A stretch of 64,000 nucleotides of DNA from [Mycobacterium] zoologicum (GTDB lineage Bacteria; Actinomycetota; Actinomycetes; Mycobacteriales; Mycobacteriaceae). Position numbers and translations under genes: made by a program. The DNA is taken from assembly GCF_020172665.1 (NCBI RefSeq), contig NZ_CP083985.1:3452540-3516539 (forward strand), given 5' to 3'. Shown piece by piece: positions 38,362 to 49,682 of the stretch; the stretch's first letter is position 1; each line of letters starts with the position of its first letter. Under the pieces are notes generated by a model. That model did no database searches. It had not been told where the DNA came from and was given only the letters and a program-made list of their open reading frames with translations.

Positions 38362-40722
38362 ATGATCCCGCAGGATTACTTTCCGATCGAGCCGTGGCAG
38401 ATCCGCGAGACCCGGCTCGACCTGGATCTGCTCGGACAGACCGAAGCGCTGTTCACACTGTCCAACGGGCACATCGGATTACGCGGCAACCTCGACGAGG
38501 GCGAGCCGTACGGCCTGCCCGGCACCTACCTCAATTCCTTCTACGAGGTGCGGCCGCTTCCCTACGCCGAAGCCGGATTCGGCTATCCGCAGGCCGGGCA
38601 GACCGTCGTCAACGTGACCAACGGCAAGATCATCCGGCTCACGGTCGACGACGAGCCGATGGACGTCCGCTACGGCGAGCTGATCGACCACGAACGCATC
38701 CTCGACATGCGGGCGGGCACTCTGACCCGCCGCGTGCACTGGCGCTCCCCAGCGGGCAAGCAGGTCAAGGTGCACTCCACCCGGCTGGTGTCGCTGGCCC
38801 AGCGCGGCGTCGCCGCCATCGAGTACATCGTCGAGTCGGTCGACGAATTCGTGCGCGTGACAGTGCAATCCGAGCTGGTCGCCAACGAAGACCAACCTAC
38901 GACCAGCGGTGACCCGCGGGTCGCGGCGATCCTGGAGAACCCGCTGGAGGCCGTCGAGCGCGAGCACACCGACACCAGCGCGGTGCTGCTGCACCGCACC
39001 CGAGGCAGCGACCTGATGATGGCCGCGGGCATGCATCACGAGATCGAGGTGCCCGGCCGGGTCCAGGTCACCACGATGGCGATCCCCGACGTCGCGGGGA
39101 CCACCGTGGTGTGCGGCCTACGCCCCGGGCAGAAGCTGCGGATCGTCAAGTACCTGGCCTACGGCTGGTCCAGTGAGCGGTCCCGGCCCGCATTGCGCGA
39201 CCAGGTGATCGCGGCATTGACCGGCGCCCGCTACAGCGGCTGGCAGGGTCTGCTCGACGCCCAGCGGACCTACCTGGACGAGTTCTGGGACGGCGCCGAC
39301 ATAGAGGTCGACGGCGACCCGGACTGCCAGCAGGCGATCCGCTTCGCGCTGTTCCACATCCTGCAGGCCAGCGCACGTGCCGAACGCCGGGCGATCCCCA
39401 GCAAGGGATTGACCGGCAGCGGCTATGACGGCCATACCTTTTGGGACACTGAGACTTTCCTCCTCCCGGTGCTGACCTATACGGCTCCGCACGCAACGGC
39501 CGATGCGCTGCGCTGGCGGGCGACGACACTGGATCTGGCCCGCGAGCGGGCGGCCGAACTGGGGCTGGCCGGGGCGGCATTCCCGTGGCGGACCATCCGG
39601 GGCCAGGAATGCTCCGGCTACTGGCCGGCGGGTACGGCCGCCTGGCACATCAACGCTGACATCGCGGCGGCGTTCGAGCAGTACCGGGTCGTCACCGGCG
39701 ACGGATCGCTGGAGGCCGAGTGCGGGCTGGCGGTGCTGGTCGAGACCGCCCGGCTCTGGCGGTCGCTGGGCCATCACGACCGGCACGGCGTGTGGCACCT
39801 GTCCGGGGTGACCGGCCCCGACGAGTACACCGCGATCGTGCGGGACAACGTGTTCACCAATCTGATGGCCGCCCACAATCTGCGCATCGCCGCCGACGCG
39901 TGCGCCCGACATCCCGACGCCGCACACGAATTGGACGTCACCACCGAGGAGATGGCCGGCTGGCGCGACGCCGCCGACGCCGCCCACATCCCCTATGACG
40001 AAGAACTGGGCGTGCATCCGCAGTGCGATGGCTTCACCTCCGCCGCGGAGTGGGACTTCGACGCCCGCACCACCTACCCGCTGCTGCTGCACGAACCCTA
40101 TGTGCGGCTGTACCCGGCCCAGGTGGTCAAGCAGGCCGACGTGCTGCTGGCAATGCATTGGTGCAGCCACGCTTTCACGCCCGAGCAGAAGGCCCGCAAC
40201 GTCGACTACTACGAGCGCCGCACGGTGCGCGACTCCTCGCTGTCGGCCTGCACCCAGGCGGTGATGTGCGCCGAGGTCGGCCATCTGGATCTGGCCCACG
40301 ACTACACCTATGAGACGGCGTTCGTCGACCTGCGCGATCTGCACGACAACACCCGCGAGGGCCTGCACATGGCCTCGATGGCCGGGACCTGGCTGGCGCT
40401 GGTAGCCGGGTTCGGCGGCCTGCGTGACGACGACGGTGCACTTTCGCTGGATCCCGCACTGCCGGACGGCATTTCGCGACTACGGTTCCGGCTGCGGTGG
40501 CAGGGGGCCCGGTTGACGGTCAACGCCACCGACAGCGAGGTCACCTACACCCTGCGGGACGGACCGGACGGCACGCTGACGATCAACCACGCCGGCGAGG
40601 AACTCCAGCTGAACACGCACTCACCCACCACGGTGCCGGCCCGCCGGCGTGAACCTCTGCTGCCCACCCCGACACAGCCGCCCGGCCGAGAACCCAAGCA
40701 CCGCAGGGAGGTCGCGCGGTGA
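38362..40722 (+). CDS. GH65 disaccharide phosphorylase/hydrolase (Rv3401-like)
   Basis: This 786-residue glycoside hydrolase family 65 protein has an N-terminal beta-sandwich (about 1-260, ALFTLSNGHIGLRGNLDEGE), an (alpha/alpha)6 barrel, and a C-terminal jelly roll. Glu488 in TGPDEYTAIV is the expected general acid, and KQADVLLAM is the phosphate/nucleophile-region motif seen in GH65 phosphorylases. With the upstream beta-phosphoglucomutase it would break down trehalose or maltose to glucose and glucose-6-phosphate; the actual sugar is not provable from sequence. The true start is ATG 38362; the frame opens earlier at 38182, within the previous gene. Confidence 0.9.
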   Translation: MIPQDYFPIEPWQIRETRLDLDLLGQTEALFTLSNGHIGLRGNLDEGEPYGLPGTYLNSFYEVRPLPYAEAGFGYPQAGQTVVNVTNGKIIRLTVDDEPMDVRYGELIDHERILDMRAGTLTRRVHWRSPAGKQVKVHSTRLVSLAQRGVAAIEYIVESVDEFVRVTVQSELVANEDQPTTSGDPRVAAILENPLEAVEREHTDTSAVLLHRTRGSDLMMAAGMHHEIEVPGRVQVTTMAIPDVAGTTVVCGLRPGQKLRIVKYLAYGWSSERSRPALRDQVIAALTGARYSGWQGLLDAQRTYLDEFWDGADIEVDGDPDCQQAIRFALFHILQASARAERRAIPSKGLTGSGYDGHTFWDTETFLLPVLTYTAPHATADALRWRATTLDLARERAAELGLAGAAFPWRTIRGQECSGYWPAGTAAWHINADIAAAFEQYRVVTGDGSLEAECGLAVLVETARLWRSLGHHDRHGVWHLSGVTGPDEYTAIVRDNVFTNLMAAHNLRIAADACARHPDAAHELDVTTEEMAGWRDAADAAHIPYDEELGVHPQCDGFTSAAEWDFDARTTYPLLLHEPYVRLYPAQVVKQADVLLAMHWCSHAFTPEQKARNVDYYERRTVRDSSLSACTQAVMCAEVGHLDLAHDYTYETAFVDLRDLHDNTREGLHMASMAGTWLALVAGFGGLRDDDGALSLDPALPDGISRLRFRLRWQGARLTVNATDSEVTYTLRDGPDGTLTINHAGEELQLNTHSPTTVPARRREPLLPTPTQPPGREPKHRREVAR

Positions 40723-40731
40723 CGCGCGACA

Positions 40732-42438
40732 CTAGCGGCGCAGCGCGCCGAACGCGTGAGCGGGCACCGCGGGGTTCTTCGGCGCGATCGGGTCCAGCCG
40801 CCGGTAGGCCTCGCCCTGAGCCGGCCGTAGATCGGTCTCGCCGTTGTTCGGCCACAGCGACGCGGCCCGCTCGGCCTGCGCGGTGATCGACAGTGACGGG
40901 TTGACGCCCAAGTTGGCCGAGACCGCCGCACCGTCCATCACGGCCAGCGTCGGGTAGCCGTACACCCGCTGATAGGGGTCGATCACGCCGTGTTCGGGGC
41001 TGTCCCCGATCGCCGCACCGCCCAGGAAATGCGCGGTGAGCGGGATGTTGAACAGTTCGCCCCAGGTGCCGCCGGCCACCCCGTCGATCTTGGCGGCGAT
41101 CCGGCGGGTGACCTCGTTGCCGACCGGGATCCAGCTCGGGTTCGGCTCGCCGTGGCCCTGCTTGCTGGTGTAGCGGCGGAAGCCCAGCTTGGTTCGTTTG
41201 GTGAACGTGGTGATCGAGTTGTCCAGGTGCTGCATAACCAGGGCGATCACGGTGCGTTCGCTCCAGTCTTTCGGGTTGAGCAGACGCAGGATGTTGCGCG
41301 GGTCTTCGCGCCCCTGCCGCAGCAGTTGCTTCCAGCGCGGGACATCGGTTCCCTGTGGACCCTTGCCGTCGGTCATCAGCGTCTGCAGCAAACCCATCGC
41401 GTTGGAGCCCTTGCCGTAGCGGACCGGTTCGACGTGGGTGTCGGAGGTGGGGTGGATCGACGAGGTGATCGCCACCCCGTGCGTCAGGTCCAGGTCCGGG
41501 TTGACGTTCAGCGTCGCCGCACCGACGATCGATTCGGAGTTGGTGCGGGTGAGCACGCCCAGCTGGTCGGACAGTTTGGGCAGCTTGCCGGCGTCGCGCA
41601 TCTTGAACAGCAGCCGCTGGGTGTTGTAGGTGCCGGCGGCCAGGATCAGGTGGCGCGCGGTGAAGCTGCGGTGACGCCGCCGCGGCGAGAGTCCGGTGCG
41701 TGCGGTACGTACCCGCCACAGCCCGTCTTCGCCCTGTTCGAACCCCGTCACCGTCGTCATCGGATGCACTTGTGCGCCAGCCGATTCCGCCAGATACAGG
41801 TAGTTCTTGACCAGCGTGTTCTTGGCGCCCCAGCGGCAGCCCGTCATGCACTCGCCGCACTCGATGCACCCGGTGCGCTGCGGGCCGGCACCGCCGAAGT
41901 ACGGGTCGGCCACGGTCTTGCCGGGCGCCTTTTCACCGTCCGCGCCGAAGAACACCCCGACCGGAGTGGCCACGAAGGTATCGCCGACCCCCATGTCGTC
42001 GGCGACCTGCTTGACGATCCGGTCGGCGTCGGTCAGCGTCGGATTCTGCACCACGCCGAGCATCCGTTTGGCCTGGTCGTAGTGCGGCATGAGTTCGGCG
42101 TGCCAGTCGGTGATGTGCGCCCACTGCTTGTCGGCGAAGAACGGCGCCGGCGGCACATACAGGGTGTTGGCGTAGTTCAGTGAGCCACCACCGACCCCGG
42201 CGCCGGCCAGCACCATCACGTTGTTGAGCAGGTGGATGCGCTGGATGCCGTAGCAACCCAGTTTCGGCGCCCACAGGAATTCGCGCAGGTGCCAGGAGTT
42301 CTTGGCGAAGTCGGCGTCGGCGTAGCGGCGGCCGGCCTCCAAAACGCCTACGCGGTAGCCCTTCTCGGTAAGGCGCAACGCGCTGACGCTGCCACCGAAT
42401 CCCGAGCCGATGATCAGGACGTCGTAGTCAGGTTGCAT
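40732..42438 (-). CDS. choD: GMC-type oxidoreductase, ChoD (putative cholesterol oxidase)
   Basis: This 568-residue FAD enzyme has an N-terminal dinucleotide fold (YDVLIIGSGFGGSVSALRL). The C-terminal region has the GMC-like end GGAAIGDSPEHGVIDPYQRVY and VSANLGVNPSLSITAQAER. A Cys cluster TGCIECGECMTGCRWG (about residues 190-205) is retained, resembling an iron-sulfur ligand set. The orthologue Rv3409c is annotated cholesterol oxidase, though its role in sterol metabolism is debated. It converges with the GH65 gene (9-nt gap) and lies just downstream of guaB3. Confidence 0.9.
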   Translation of the reverse strand: MQPDYDVLIIGSGFGGSVSALRLTEKGYRVGVLEAGRRYADADFAKNSWHLREFLWAPKLGCYGIQRIHLLNNVMVLAGAGVGGGSLNYANTLYVPPAPFFADKQWAHITDWHAELMPHYDQAKRMLGVVQNPTLTDADRIVKQVADDMGVGDTFVATPVGVFFGADGEKAPGKTVADPYFGGAGPQRTGCIECGECMTGCRWGAKNTLVKNYLYLAESAGAQVHPMTTVTGFEQGEDGLWRVRTARTGLSPRRRHRSFTARHLILAAGTYNTQRLLFKMRDAGKLPKLSDQLGVLTRTNSESIVGAATLNVNPDLDLTHGVAITSSIHPTSDTHVEPVRYGKGSNAMGLLQTLMTDGKGPQGTDVPRWKQLLRQGREDPRNILRLLNPKDWSERTVIALVMQHLDNSITTFTKRTKLGFRRYTSKQGHGEPNPSWIPVGNEVTRRIAAKIDGVAGGTWGELFNIPLTAHFLGGAAIGDSPEHGVIDPYQRVYGYPTLAVMDGAAVSANLGVNPSLSITAQAERAASLWPNNGETDLRPAQGEAYRRLDPIAPKNPAVPAHAFGALRR

Positions 42439-42490
42439 CGGACAAGTATGCCCTAGCCGGTACCGGCGGTAGCAGGGTCATCGAGGACAG

Positions 42491-42538
42491 ACTTCGGCGC
42501 GTTTTTCGTCGCCAGGAGACGAATATCGCGCCGAAATC
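42491..42538 (-). terminator. Hairpin at the end of guaB3
   Basis: An imperfect 20-bp inverted repeat (ACTTCGGCGCGTTTTTCGTC at 42491-42510, partner at about 42519-42538) with an 8-nt loop overlaps the guaB3 stop codon. On the minus strand it forms a long GC-rich stem and would terminate guaB3 ahead of choD. Confidence 0.55.
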
Positions 42539-43673
42539 ACGAGCCGACGGTCAGCCCGACCTTCTGGAACTCCTTGAGGTCGCAGTAGCCCGCCTTGGCC
42601 ATCGAGCGGCGCAGCCCACCCACCAGGTTCAGCGAGCCGAACGGGTCATCCGAGGGCCCGGAGAGCACCTGCTGAAGCGACGGCCGCTCACCATAGGCGA
42701 CCTGCATCAGCGCGCCGCGTGGCAGCGACGGGTGGGCGGCCGCCGACGGCCAGTACCAGCCGTCGCCTTGCGCCTCGGCCGCCGCCGCCAGCGGCGTACC
42801 CAACACCACGGCGTCGGCACCGCAGGCGATCGCCTTGGCCAGGTCACCGGAGGTGTGGATGTCGCCGTCGGCCAGCACGTGCACATAGCGGCCGCCGGTC
42901 TCGTCGAGGTATTCGCGCCGCGCAGCGGCGGCGTCGGCGATCGCGGTGGCCATCGGCACCGAGATGCCCAGCACCTCATCGGAGGTGGTCACCCCGGCGG
43001 TGGAGCCGTAGCCGACGATCACTCCGGCCGCGCCGGTACGCATCAGGTGCAGCGCGGTGCGGTGGTCGATCACACCGCCGGCCACCACCGGGACGTCCAG
43101 CTCGGAGATGAACGTCTTGAGGTTGAGCGGCTCCCCGTCGTTCGCGACGCGCTCCGCGGAGATGATGGTGCCGTGGATGACCAGCAGGTCGACGCCGGCG
43201 GCCACCAGCGCCGGGGTCAGCGCCGCGGCGTTCTGCGGGCTCACCCGCACCGCGGTGGTCACCCCGGCGTCGCTGATGCGCTTGACCGCAGCGCCGAGCA
43301 GTTCGGGGTTCAGTGGCGCGGCGTGCAGTTGCTGCAGCAGCCGGATCGCCGCCGAGGGCTCCGGCTCCTGGGCGGCAACCTCGATGACCTGGACGATCTT
43401 GGCTTCGACATCGGCGTGCCGGCCGATCAGCCCTTCCCCGTTGAGCACACCCAATCCGCCGAGACGACCCAGCTCGATGGCGAACTCCGGGGACACCAGG
43501 GCGTCGGTGGGGTGGGCCAGCACCGGGATCTCGAACCGGTAGGCATCCAGCTGCCAAGCCGTTGAGACGTCCTGGGAGGAGCGGGTGCGCCGGGACGGCA
43601 CGATGTTGATGTCGTCGAGTTCATAGGTGCGACGGGCGGTGCGGCCCATGCCGATCTCAACCATGTCACGCAT
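42537..43673 (-). CDS. guaB3: GuaB3, IMP dehydrogenase-family protein without the catalytic Cys
   Basis: This 378-residue TIM-barrel protein is related to IMP dehydrogenase (Rv3410c). It has the barrel block EFAIELGRLGGLGVLNGEGL and phosphate-binding GVIVGYGSTAGVTTSDE. At the point where IMPDH has GPGSICTTR, this protein has GYGSTAGVTTSDE, so the catalytic cysteine is absent, and no CBS domains are present. Function is unknown. ATG 43673 has GAGAGG 7 nt upstream; ATG 43664 is an alternative. It lies 31 nt downstream of guaB2. Confidence 0.93.
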   Translation of the reverse strand: MRDMVEIGMGRTARRTYELDDINIVPSRRTRSSQDVSTAWQLDAYRFEIPVLAHPTDALVSPEFAIELGRLGGLGVLNGEGLIGRHADVEAKIVQVIEVAAQEPEPSAAIRLLQQLHAAPLNPELLGAAVKRISDAGVTTAVRVSPQNAAALTPALVAAGVDLLVIHGTIISAERVANDGEPLNLKTFISELDVPVVAGGVIDHRTALHLMRTGAAGVIVGYGSTAGVTTSDEVLGISVPMATAIADAAAARREYLDETGGRYVHVLADGDIHTSGDLAKAIACGADAVVLGTPLAAAAEAQGDGWYWPSAAAHPSLPRGALMQVAYGERPSLQQVLSGPSDDPFGSLNLVGGLRRSMAKAGYCDLKEFQKVGLTVGS

Positions 43674-43704
43674 GGGAAAACCTCTCGGGTAACCGGATTG
43701 GGAG

Positions 43705-46598
<2,894 letters not shown>

Positions 46599-46742
46599 CG
46601 CTGCGCGACGTTACGCTGCACGGTTGCGAATACGTCGCCCCACCCGGAAGGCCATCCGCTCTCAGGGAAAGTCCACCACCTTTGGGCCTCCGCTCTTAAT
46701 AATTACGTTGCCCTAACTTCAGACGCTTTGGCTACGGTCCCC

Positions 46743-46772
46743 ACAGCGCCGGACATCGCCGGCGCTGTTTTA
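46743..46772 (+). terminator. Terminator-like hairpin in the whiB3 leader
   Basis: ACAGCGCCGG at 46743-46752 and CCGGCGCTGT at 46759-46768 form a perfect 10-bp stem with a 6-nt loop, followed by TTTTA (the first T pairs with the stem A). It is 74 nt upstream of the whiB3 ATG on the coding strand. This is the closest thing to a classic intrinsic terminator seen in the window. Farther upstream, TTAATAATTACG (46696-46707) is an unusually AT-rich candidate -10 region, which would place the hairpin inside the leader. Confidence 0.6.
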
Positions 46773-46845
46773 CGCGCAGCATCAACCGTGACACCGCGCC
46801 AGCCGCGGTGCGAACCGGCCGACCAGCGTTGGAGAGGGGCTCTAC

Positions 46846-47136
46846 ATGCCACAGGTTGAGCAACTGCCCGGCCGTAATGCGGACGTGTGGGACTGGCAAC
46901 TCCGCGGCGCCTGCCGCGGCCTGGACTCGTCGGTGTTCTTCCCACCCGACGGGGAACGTGGCCGCGCGCGAGCCAAGCGCGAACAGAACGCCAAGCAATG
47001 GTGCCGAAACTGCCCGGTGATGGAGCAGTGCCGCCAGCACGCCCTGGCCGTCGGAGAGCCCTACGGCATCTGGGGCGGAATGTCGGAAGCCGAACGGCAC
47101 GCCGAGCTGCGCTGCGGCCTGCGGGCCAGCGGCTAG
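46846..47136 (+). CDS. whiB3: WhiB3 iron-sulfur redox regulator
   Basis: WhiB3 senses O2, NO and redox state via a [4Fe-4S] cluster and controls lipid synthesis and acid or redox stress genes. The protein has 96 residues. Cluster ligands are Cys23, Cys53, Cys56 and Cys62 (C-x29-C-x2-C-x5-C), followed by the GIWGG turn (74-78). The opening MPQVEQLPGRNADVWDWQL matches Mtb WhiB3 closely, but the C-terminus (ERHAELRCGLRASG) is shorter than the Mtb 102-aa protein and lacks its basic tail. GGAGAGGGG precedes the ATG. Confidence 0.93.
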   Translation: MPQVEQLPGRNADVWDWQLRGACRGLDSSVFFPPDGERGRARAKREQNAKQWCRNCPVMEQCRQHALAVGEPYGIWGGMSEAERHAELRCGLRASG

Positions 47137-47173
47137 CTCGCTGTTGTCGGACCCTTCGTGTTCGATCACGGGT

Positions 47174-47419
47174 ATGCGACTGACACCGGTTCTGTTCAGC
47201 GTCTCGATCATGGCTGCCGCACTGGGTTTGGCAGCACCTGCCTGGGCCGATCCGGCCGACTGCTATGACCAGCGACTGTGCGGTGATCTCGGTGATGTGT
47301 ACTACTGCCCCGACACCGGTGCGGTGGTGGGCCCGTTCGGCTCCTGCCCCTCATTGGTCACCGGGCCCTACGCCCCCGGCGGGCTGCGACCCAACGAGGG
47401 CCTGTCCCCGCTGAACTGA
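47174..47419 (+). CDS. Small secreted cysteine-containing protein
   Basis: This 81-residue exported protein has a signal peptide (RLTPVLFSVSIMAAALGLAA) cleaved after AWA. The mature part is short and has four cysteines (DCYDQRLCGDLG, YYCPDTG, GSCPSL), likely two disulfides. It belongs to a recurrent type of small mycobacterial secreted proteins of unknown function. ATG 47174 is the start preceding the signal peptide; the frame opens earlier at 47144. Confidence 0.7.
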   Translation: MRLTPVLFSVSIMAAALGLAAPAWADPADCYDQRLCGDLGDVYYCPDTGAVVGPFGSCPSLVTGPYAPGGLRPNEGLSPLN

Positions 47420-47442
47420 GCGTGCGGCGGCGGTCGCGGCCG

Positions 47443-47448
47443 TAGGCT
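47443..47448 (+). promoter_or_regulatory. Probable -10 element of a leaderless transcript
   Basis: TAGGCT at 47443-47448 is followed by 7 nt and then GTG 47456. The hexamer and spacing are identical to those before the gene at 9223. Confidence 0.5.
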
Positions 47449-47455
47449 GCTCAGC

Positions 47456-47764
47456 GTGAGAAGACAACTGCTGCTGACAAGCGCCCTGGCGGGTCTCATC
47501 GGTTTGTTCGGCGCGCCCGTCGCCAGCGCCGACGAGGCGGGGTTCCTCAACGAACTGCGGGCCAACGGGTTCCCGGGCCTGAGCATCGGCGACGCCCAAC
47601 TGCCCGACGGCGCGGTCGTGGCCAATGGCTGGATGGCGTGCAACCGGCTGCACCTGGGCGAGAGGCCCGAGCAGACGCTGGCCCTGCTGAGCCCGAACGA
47701 CGTGGACAAGGGACGCATGCTGATCAACGCCGCGCAGCACAACCTGTGCCCTGACACGCTCTGA
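47456..47764 (+). CDS. Secreted DUF732 protein
   Basis: This 102-residue protein has a signal peptide cleaved near PVASADEAGF and the DUF732 domain: FLNELRANGFPGLSIGDAQL, two conserved Cys (WMACNRL, HNLCPDTL). It resembles numerous small Mtb secreted DUF732 proteins. It starts at GTG and is probably leaderless. Function is unknown. Confidence 0.8.
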   Translation: MRRQLLLTSALAGLIGLFGAPVASADEAGFLNELRANGFPGLSIGDAQLPDGAVVANGWMACNRLHLGERPEQTLALLSPNDVDKGRMLINAAQHNLCPDTL

Positions 47765-47892
47765 GCTCTCGGCCCGGACCCTGTGCCGCCGCCACGAAAT
47801 GGGTGGCGCCGCCAGGAACCGTCGAGTAACACCCGGATACCGACGTTCATAAACTCCGCGAGCGCACTCTCAGCGTGTGATAAGTAATACCG

Positions 47893-48894
47893 ATGAAATC
47901 GTGGGGGTCGACAGCACAGAAATCCATTGCCTCTTTCGCCGTCGCCGGCGTGGTCATGGCCGGGGTGGGGATCAGCCCACCGGCGCACGCGGCGGCGCTG
48001 CTCGATGCGGCCCTGCTCGCGACCACCGGCCCGCTGGCGGGCAGCCAGACCGCGCTGATCCTCGGGGGAACCACCGAGCCCAGGCCGTCGCCGGATTTCG
48101 CGCGAACCGCCGAGAACCTGTTCCTGAACCCGCTGGGCTTCAACGGCGGCTCCACCGGTTCGACGGTCTGCTACATGGACGGCACCGACCCGTGCAGCGC
48201 CCCGCTGCAGGTGCTCACCACACCCGAACTGATCCAGCAGGGGCCGAGCAGCCTGACCGCCGCCTCGGCCATCGTGCTTGCCGTCGAGAACGAGTTCGCC
48301 GCGAACCCCGGCGCCTACGACGCCGAGCATCCGCTGGTGATCTTCGGCTACTCGCAGAGCGCGACCGCCGAGTCGATCGCCATGACCCGGCTCGCCGAAG
48401 CGGGAATCCCTACCGACGCTTTGCATTTCGTGTTCATCGGCGACCCGTCCACCCCGGACGGCATCTGGGGGCACATCCAGGCGGCCATGGATGCCACCCT
48501 CGGCACCGACCTGACGAATTGGCTGCTCACCACCTTCGGTATGACCGAGGTACTCGGCAGCCAGACGCCCACTGACCTCTACTCGGCAACCATCTACGGC
48601 CTGCCCAACGATCCGGTCGCCAACTTCGTGGACGTCTACGCCGACAAGGGCTTGTGGGGCGCGCTGCTGGACATCTTCTGGCCGCACGTGTGGTACCTGG
48701 GGCTGACACCGGAGCAGGTCGCCGACGCCACCACCTCGGTCGACGGCGCCCTGACCTACGTCAACATCAACGACGACGACATCAACGGCCTGGACGCCTG
48801 GCTGAGCGCGGTCTTCAGCGGCGGCGCGGCCAACAGCGGACTGTTCGACAGCGTGTCCGACTCGCTGCAACTGCTGTTCAGCAACTTCTTCTGA
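47893..48894 (+). CDS. Secreted PE-PPE-domain serine hydrolase (no PE or PPE domain)
   Basis: This 333-residue exported protein has a Sec-type signal peptide (SIASFAVAGVVMAGVGI, cleavage near AHAA). The rest is a PE-PPE domain (Pfam PF08237-like), an alpha/beta-hydrolase fold known from PE/PPE proteins with esterase activity. Ser154 in FGYSQSATAES is the likely nucleophile, and IYGLPNDPVANFVD is another family block. No N-terminal PE or PPE domain exists, so export is by a general route. It is a paralogue of 49683-50696, sharing long identical stretches such as YVNINDDDING. Confidence 0.88.
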   Translation: MKSWGSTAQKSIASFAVAGVVMAGVGISPPAHAAALLDAALLATTGPLAGSQTALILGGTTEPRPSPDFARTAENLFLNPLGFNGGSTGSTVCYMDGTDPCSAPLQVLTTPELIQQGPSSLTAASAIVLAVENEFAANPGAYDAEHPLVIFGYSQSATAESIAMTRLAEAGIPTDALHFVFIGDPSTPDGIWGHIQAAMDATLGTDLTNWLLTTFGMTEVLGSQTPTDLYSATIYGLPNDPVANFVDVYADKGLWGALLDIFWPHVWYLGLTPEQVADATTSVDGALTYVNINDDDINGLDAWLSAVFSGGAANSGLFDSVSDSLQLLFSNFF

Positions 48895-48915
48895 CCCGGG
48901 CAGGCGCCGAGCGGA

Positions 48916-49200
48916 TCAGCCGTGCGGCGCCTCGGATATCTTGCTGTCCGGCTTGCCCAGAGTCTTGCAGTACGCCGATACCGATAGGCGGGTTGCGGAG
49001 ATCTCCAGACTGGCGGGCTCCGTACCGCTGTGATCTTTGAGCATCTTGGTGATCTCGTCGTCCTGCTTCTTCTCGTCCTGGTCGACGAAGTCCTTGCACT
49101 TGGTGTCGCCACCGGTGTTGACCACCTGCGACGCCGAGCACCCATTGGACAGCAGCACACCCAGGGCCATAGCCCCAACCGCAATGTATTTCATCATCAT
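48916..49200 (-). CDS. Small lipoprotein, HdeA-like
   Basis: This is a lipoprotein of about 94 residues with signal MMMKYIAVGAMALGVLLSNG and lipobox Cys in SNGCSAS. The mature part has two cysteines (TKCKDFVDQDEKKQDDEITK and SAYCKTLGK), with spacing like HdeA-type acid-stress chaperones; that assignment is tentative. Three consecutive ATGs (49200, 49197, 49194) are possible starts after GGGCGGGA. It lies 8 nt downstream of the GlsB-like gene, so the pair is an operon. Confidence 0.7.
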   Translation of the reverse strand: MMMKYIAVGAMALGVLLSNGCSASQVVNTGGDTKCKDFVDQDEKKQDDEITKMLKDHSGTEPASLEISATRLSVSAYCKTLGKPDSKISEAPHG

Positions 49201-49208
49201 TCCCGCCC

Positions 49209-49511
49209 TCACGCCCCGCGCCCGCCGAGCGTGCGCACCAACCACAGCAGGATGACCGAACCCAGGACCGCGCTGAACAAGGTGAACCACCAGCCACCGC
49301 CCGCGGTGTCGAGGAAGAAGCTGAGCACAAATCCACCGATCAATGCGCCGACGACACCCACGACGATGTCGGTGAGCAGACCGTACTGGGCGTTCATGAT
49401 CTTGCCCGCGATCCAGCCGGCAATCGCGCCGATAATGATGTAGCCGATCCAGCCCACACTGGTCAATGTTGCCGAACGGGCCAGCAATTCAGTGGCCGCC
49501 ACTGGGTTCAT
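49209..49511 (-). CDS. GlsB/YeaQ/YmgE-family stress membrane protein
   Basis: This 100-residue Gly-rich integral membrane protein has three or so helices: WIGYIIIGAIAGWIAGKIM, IVVGVVGALIGGFVLSFFL and FSAVLGSVILLWLVRTL. The family (transglycosylase-associated protein) responds to osmotic and general stress in many bacteria. It is first in the operon with the HdeA-like lipoprotein and diverges from the second PE-PPE gene. Confidence 0.85.
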   Translation of the reverse strand: MNPVAATELLARSATLTSVGWIGYIIIGAIAGWIAGKIMNAQYGLLTDIVVGVVGALIGGFVLSFFLDTAGGGWWFTLFSAVLGSVILLWLVRTLGGRGA

Positions 49512-49631
49512 GGTGATCTCCTCTGCTTACGCTGCATGCTCAACGTCACGGCGAATCAATACCCTTTCCCGGCCGTAGCTAACCACAAACCACCTGCGAC
49601 AAGCCATGATTCCACTGACGAGAATCCTAGA

Positions 49632-49659
49632 CTCATTAATGAGAATGTGATATTCACAT
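49632..49659. promoter_or_regulatory. Two adjacent palindromes upstream of the second PE-PPE gene
   Basis: CTCATTAATGAG (49632-49643) is a perfect 12-bp palindrome. It is followed by ATGTGA-TAT-TCACAT (49645-49659), a 6+6 inverted repeat with a 3-nt spacer. They lie in an AT-rich stretch 24-51 nt upstream of ATG 49683, between the gene and the divergent glsB-like gene. Operator function is inference. Confidence 0.5.
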
Positions 49660-49682
49660 ATGACACACAACGGGGAGGTCTC

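Noticed and set aside
49645..49659. CRP/FNR-like site TGTGA...TCACA
   Set aside because: The spacer is 3 nt instead of 6, so it is not a standard CRP site; kept only as a generic palindrome.
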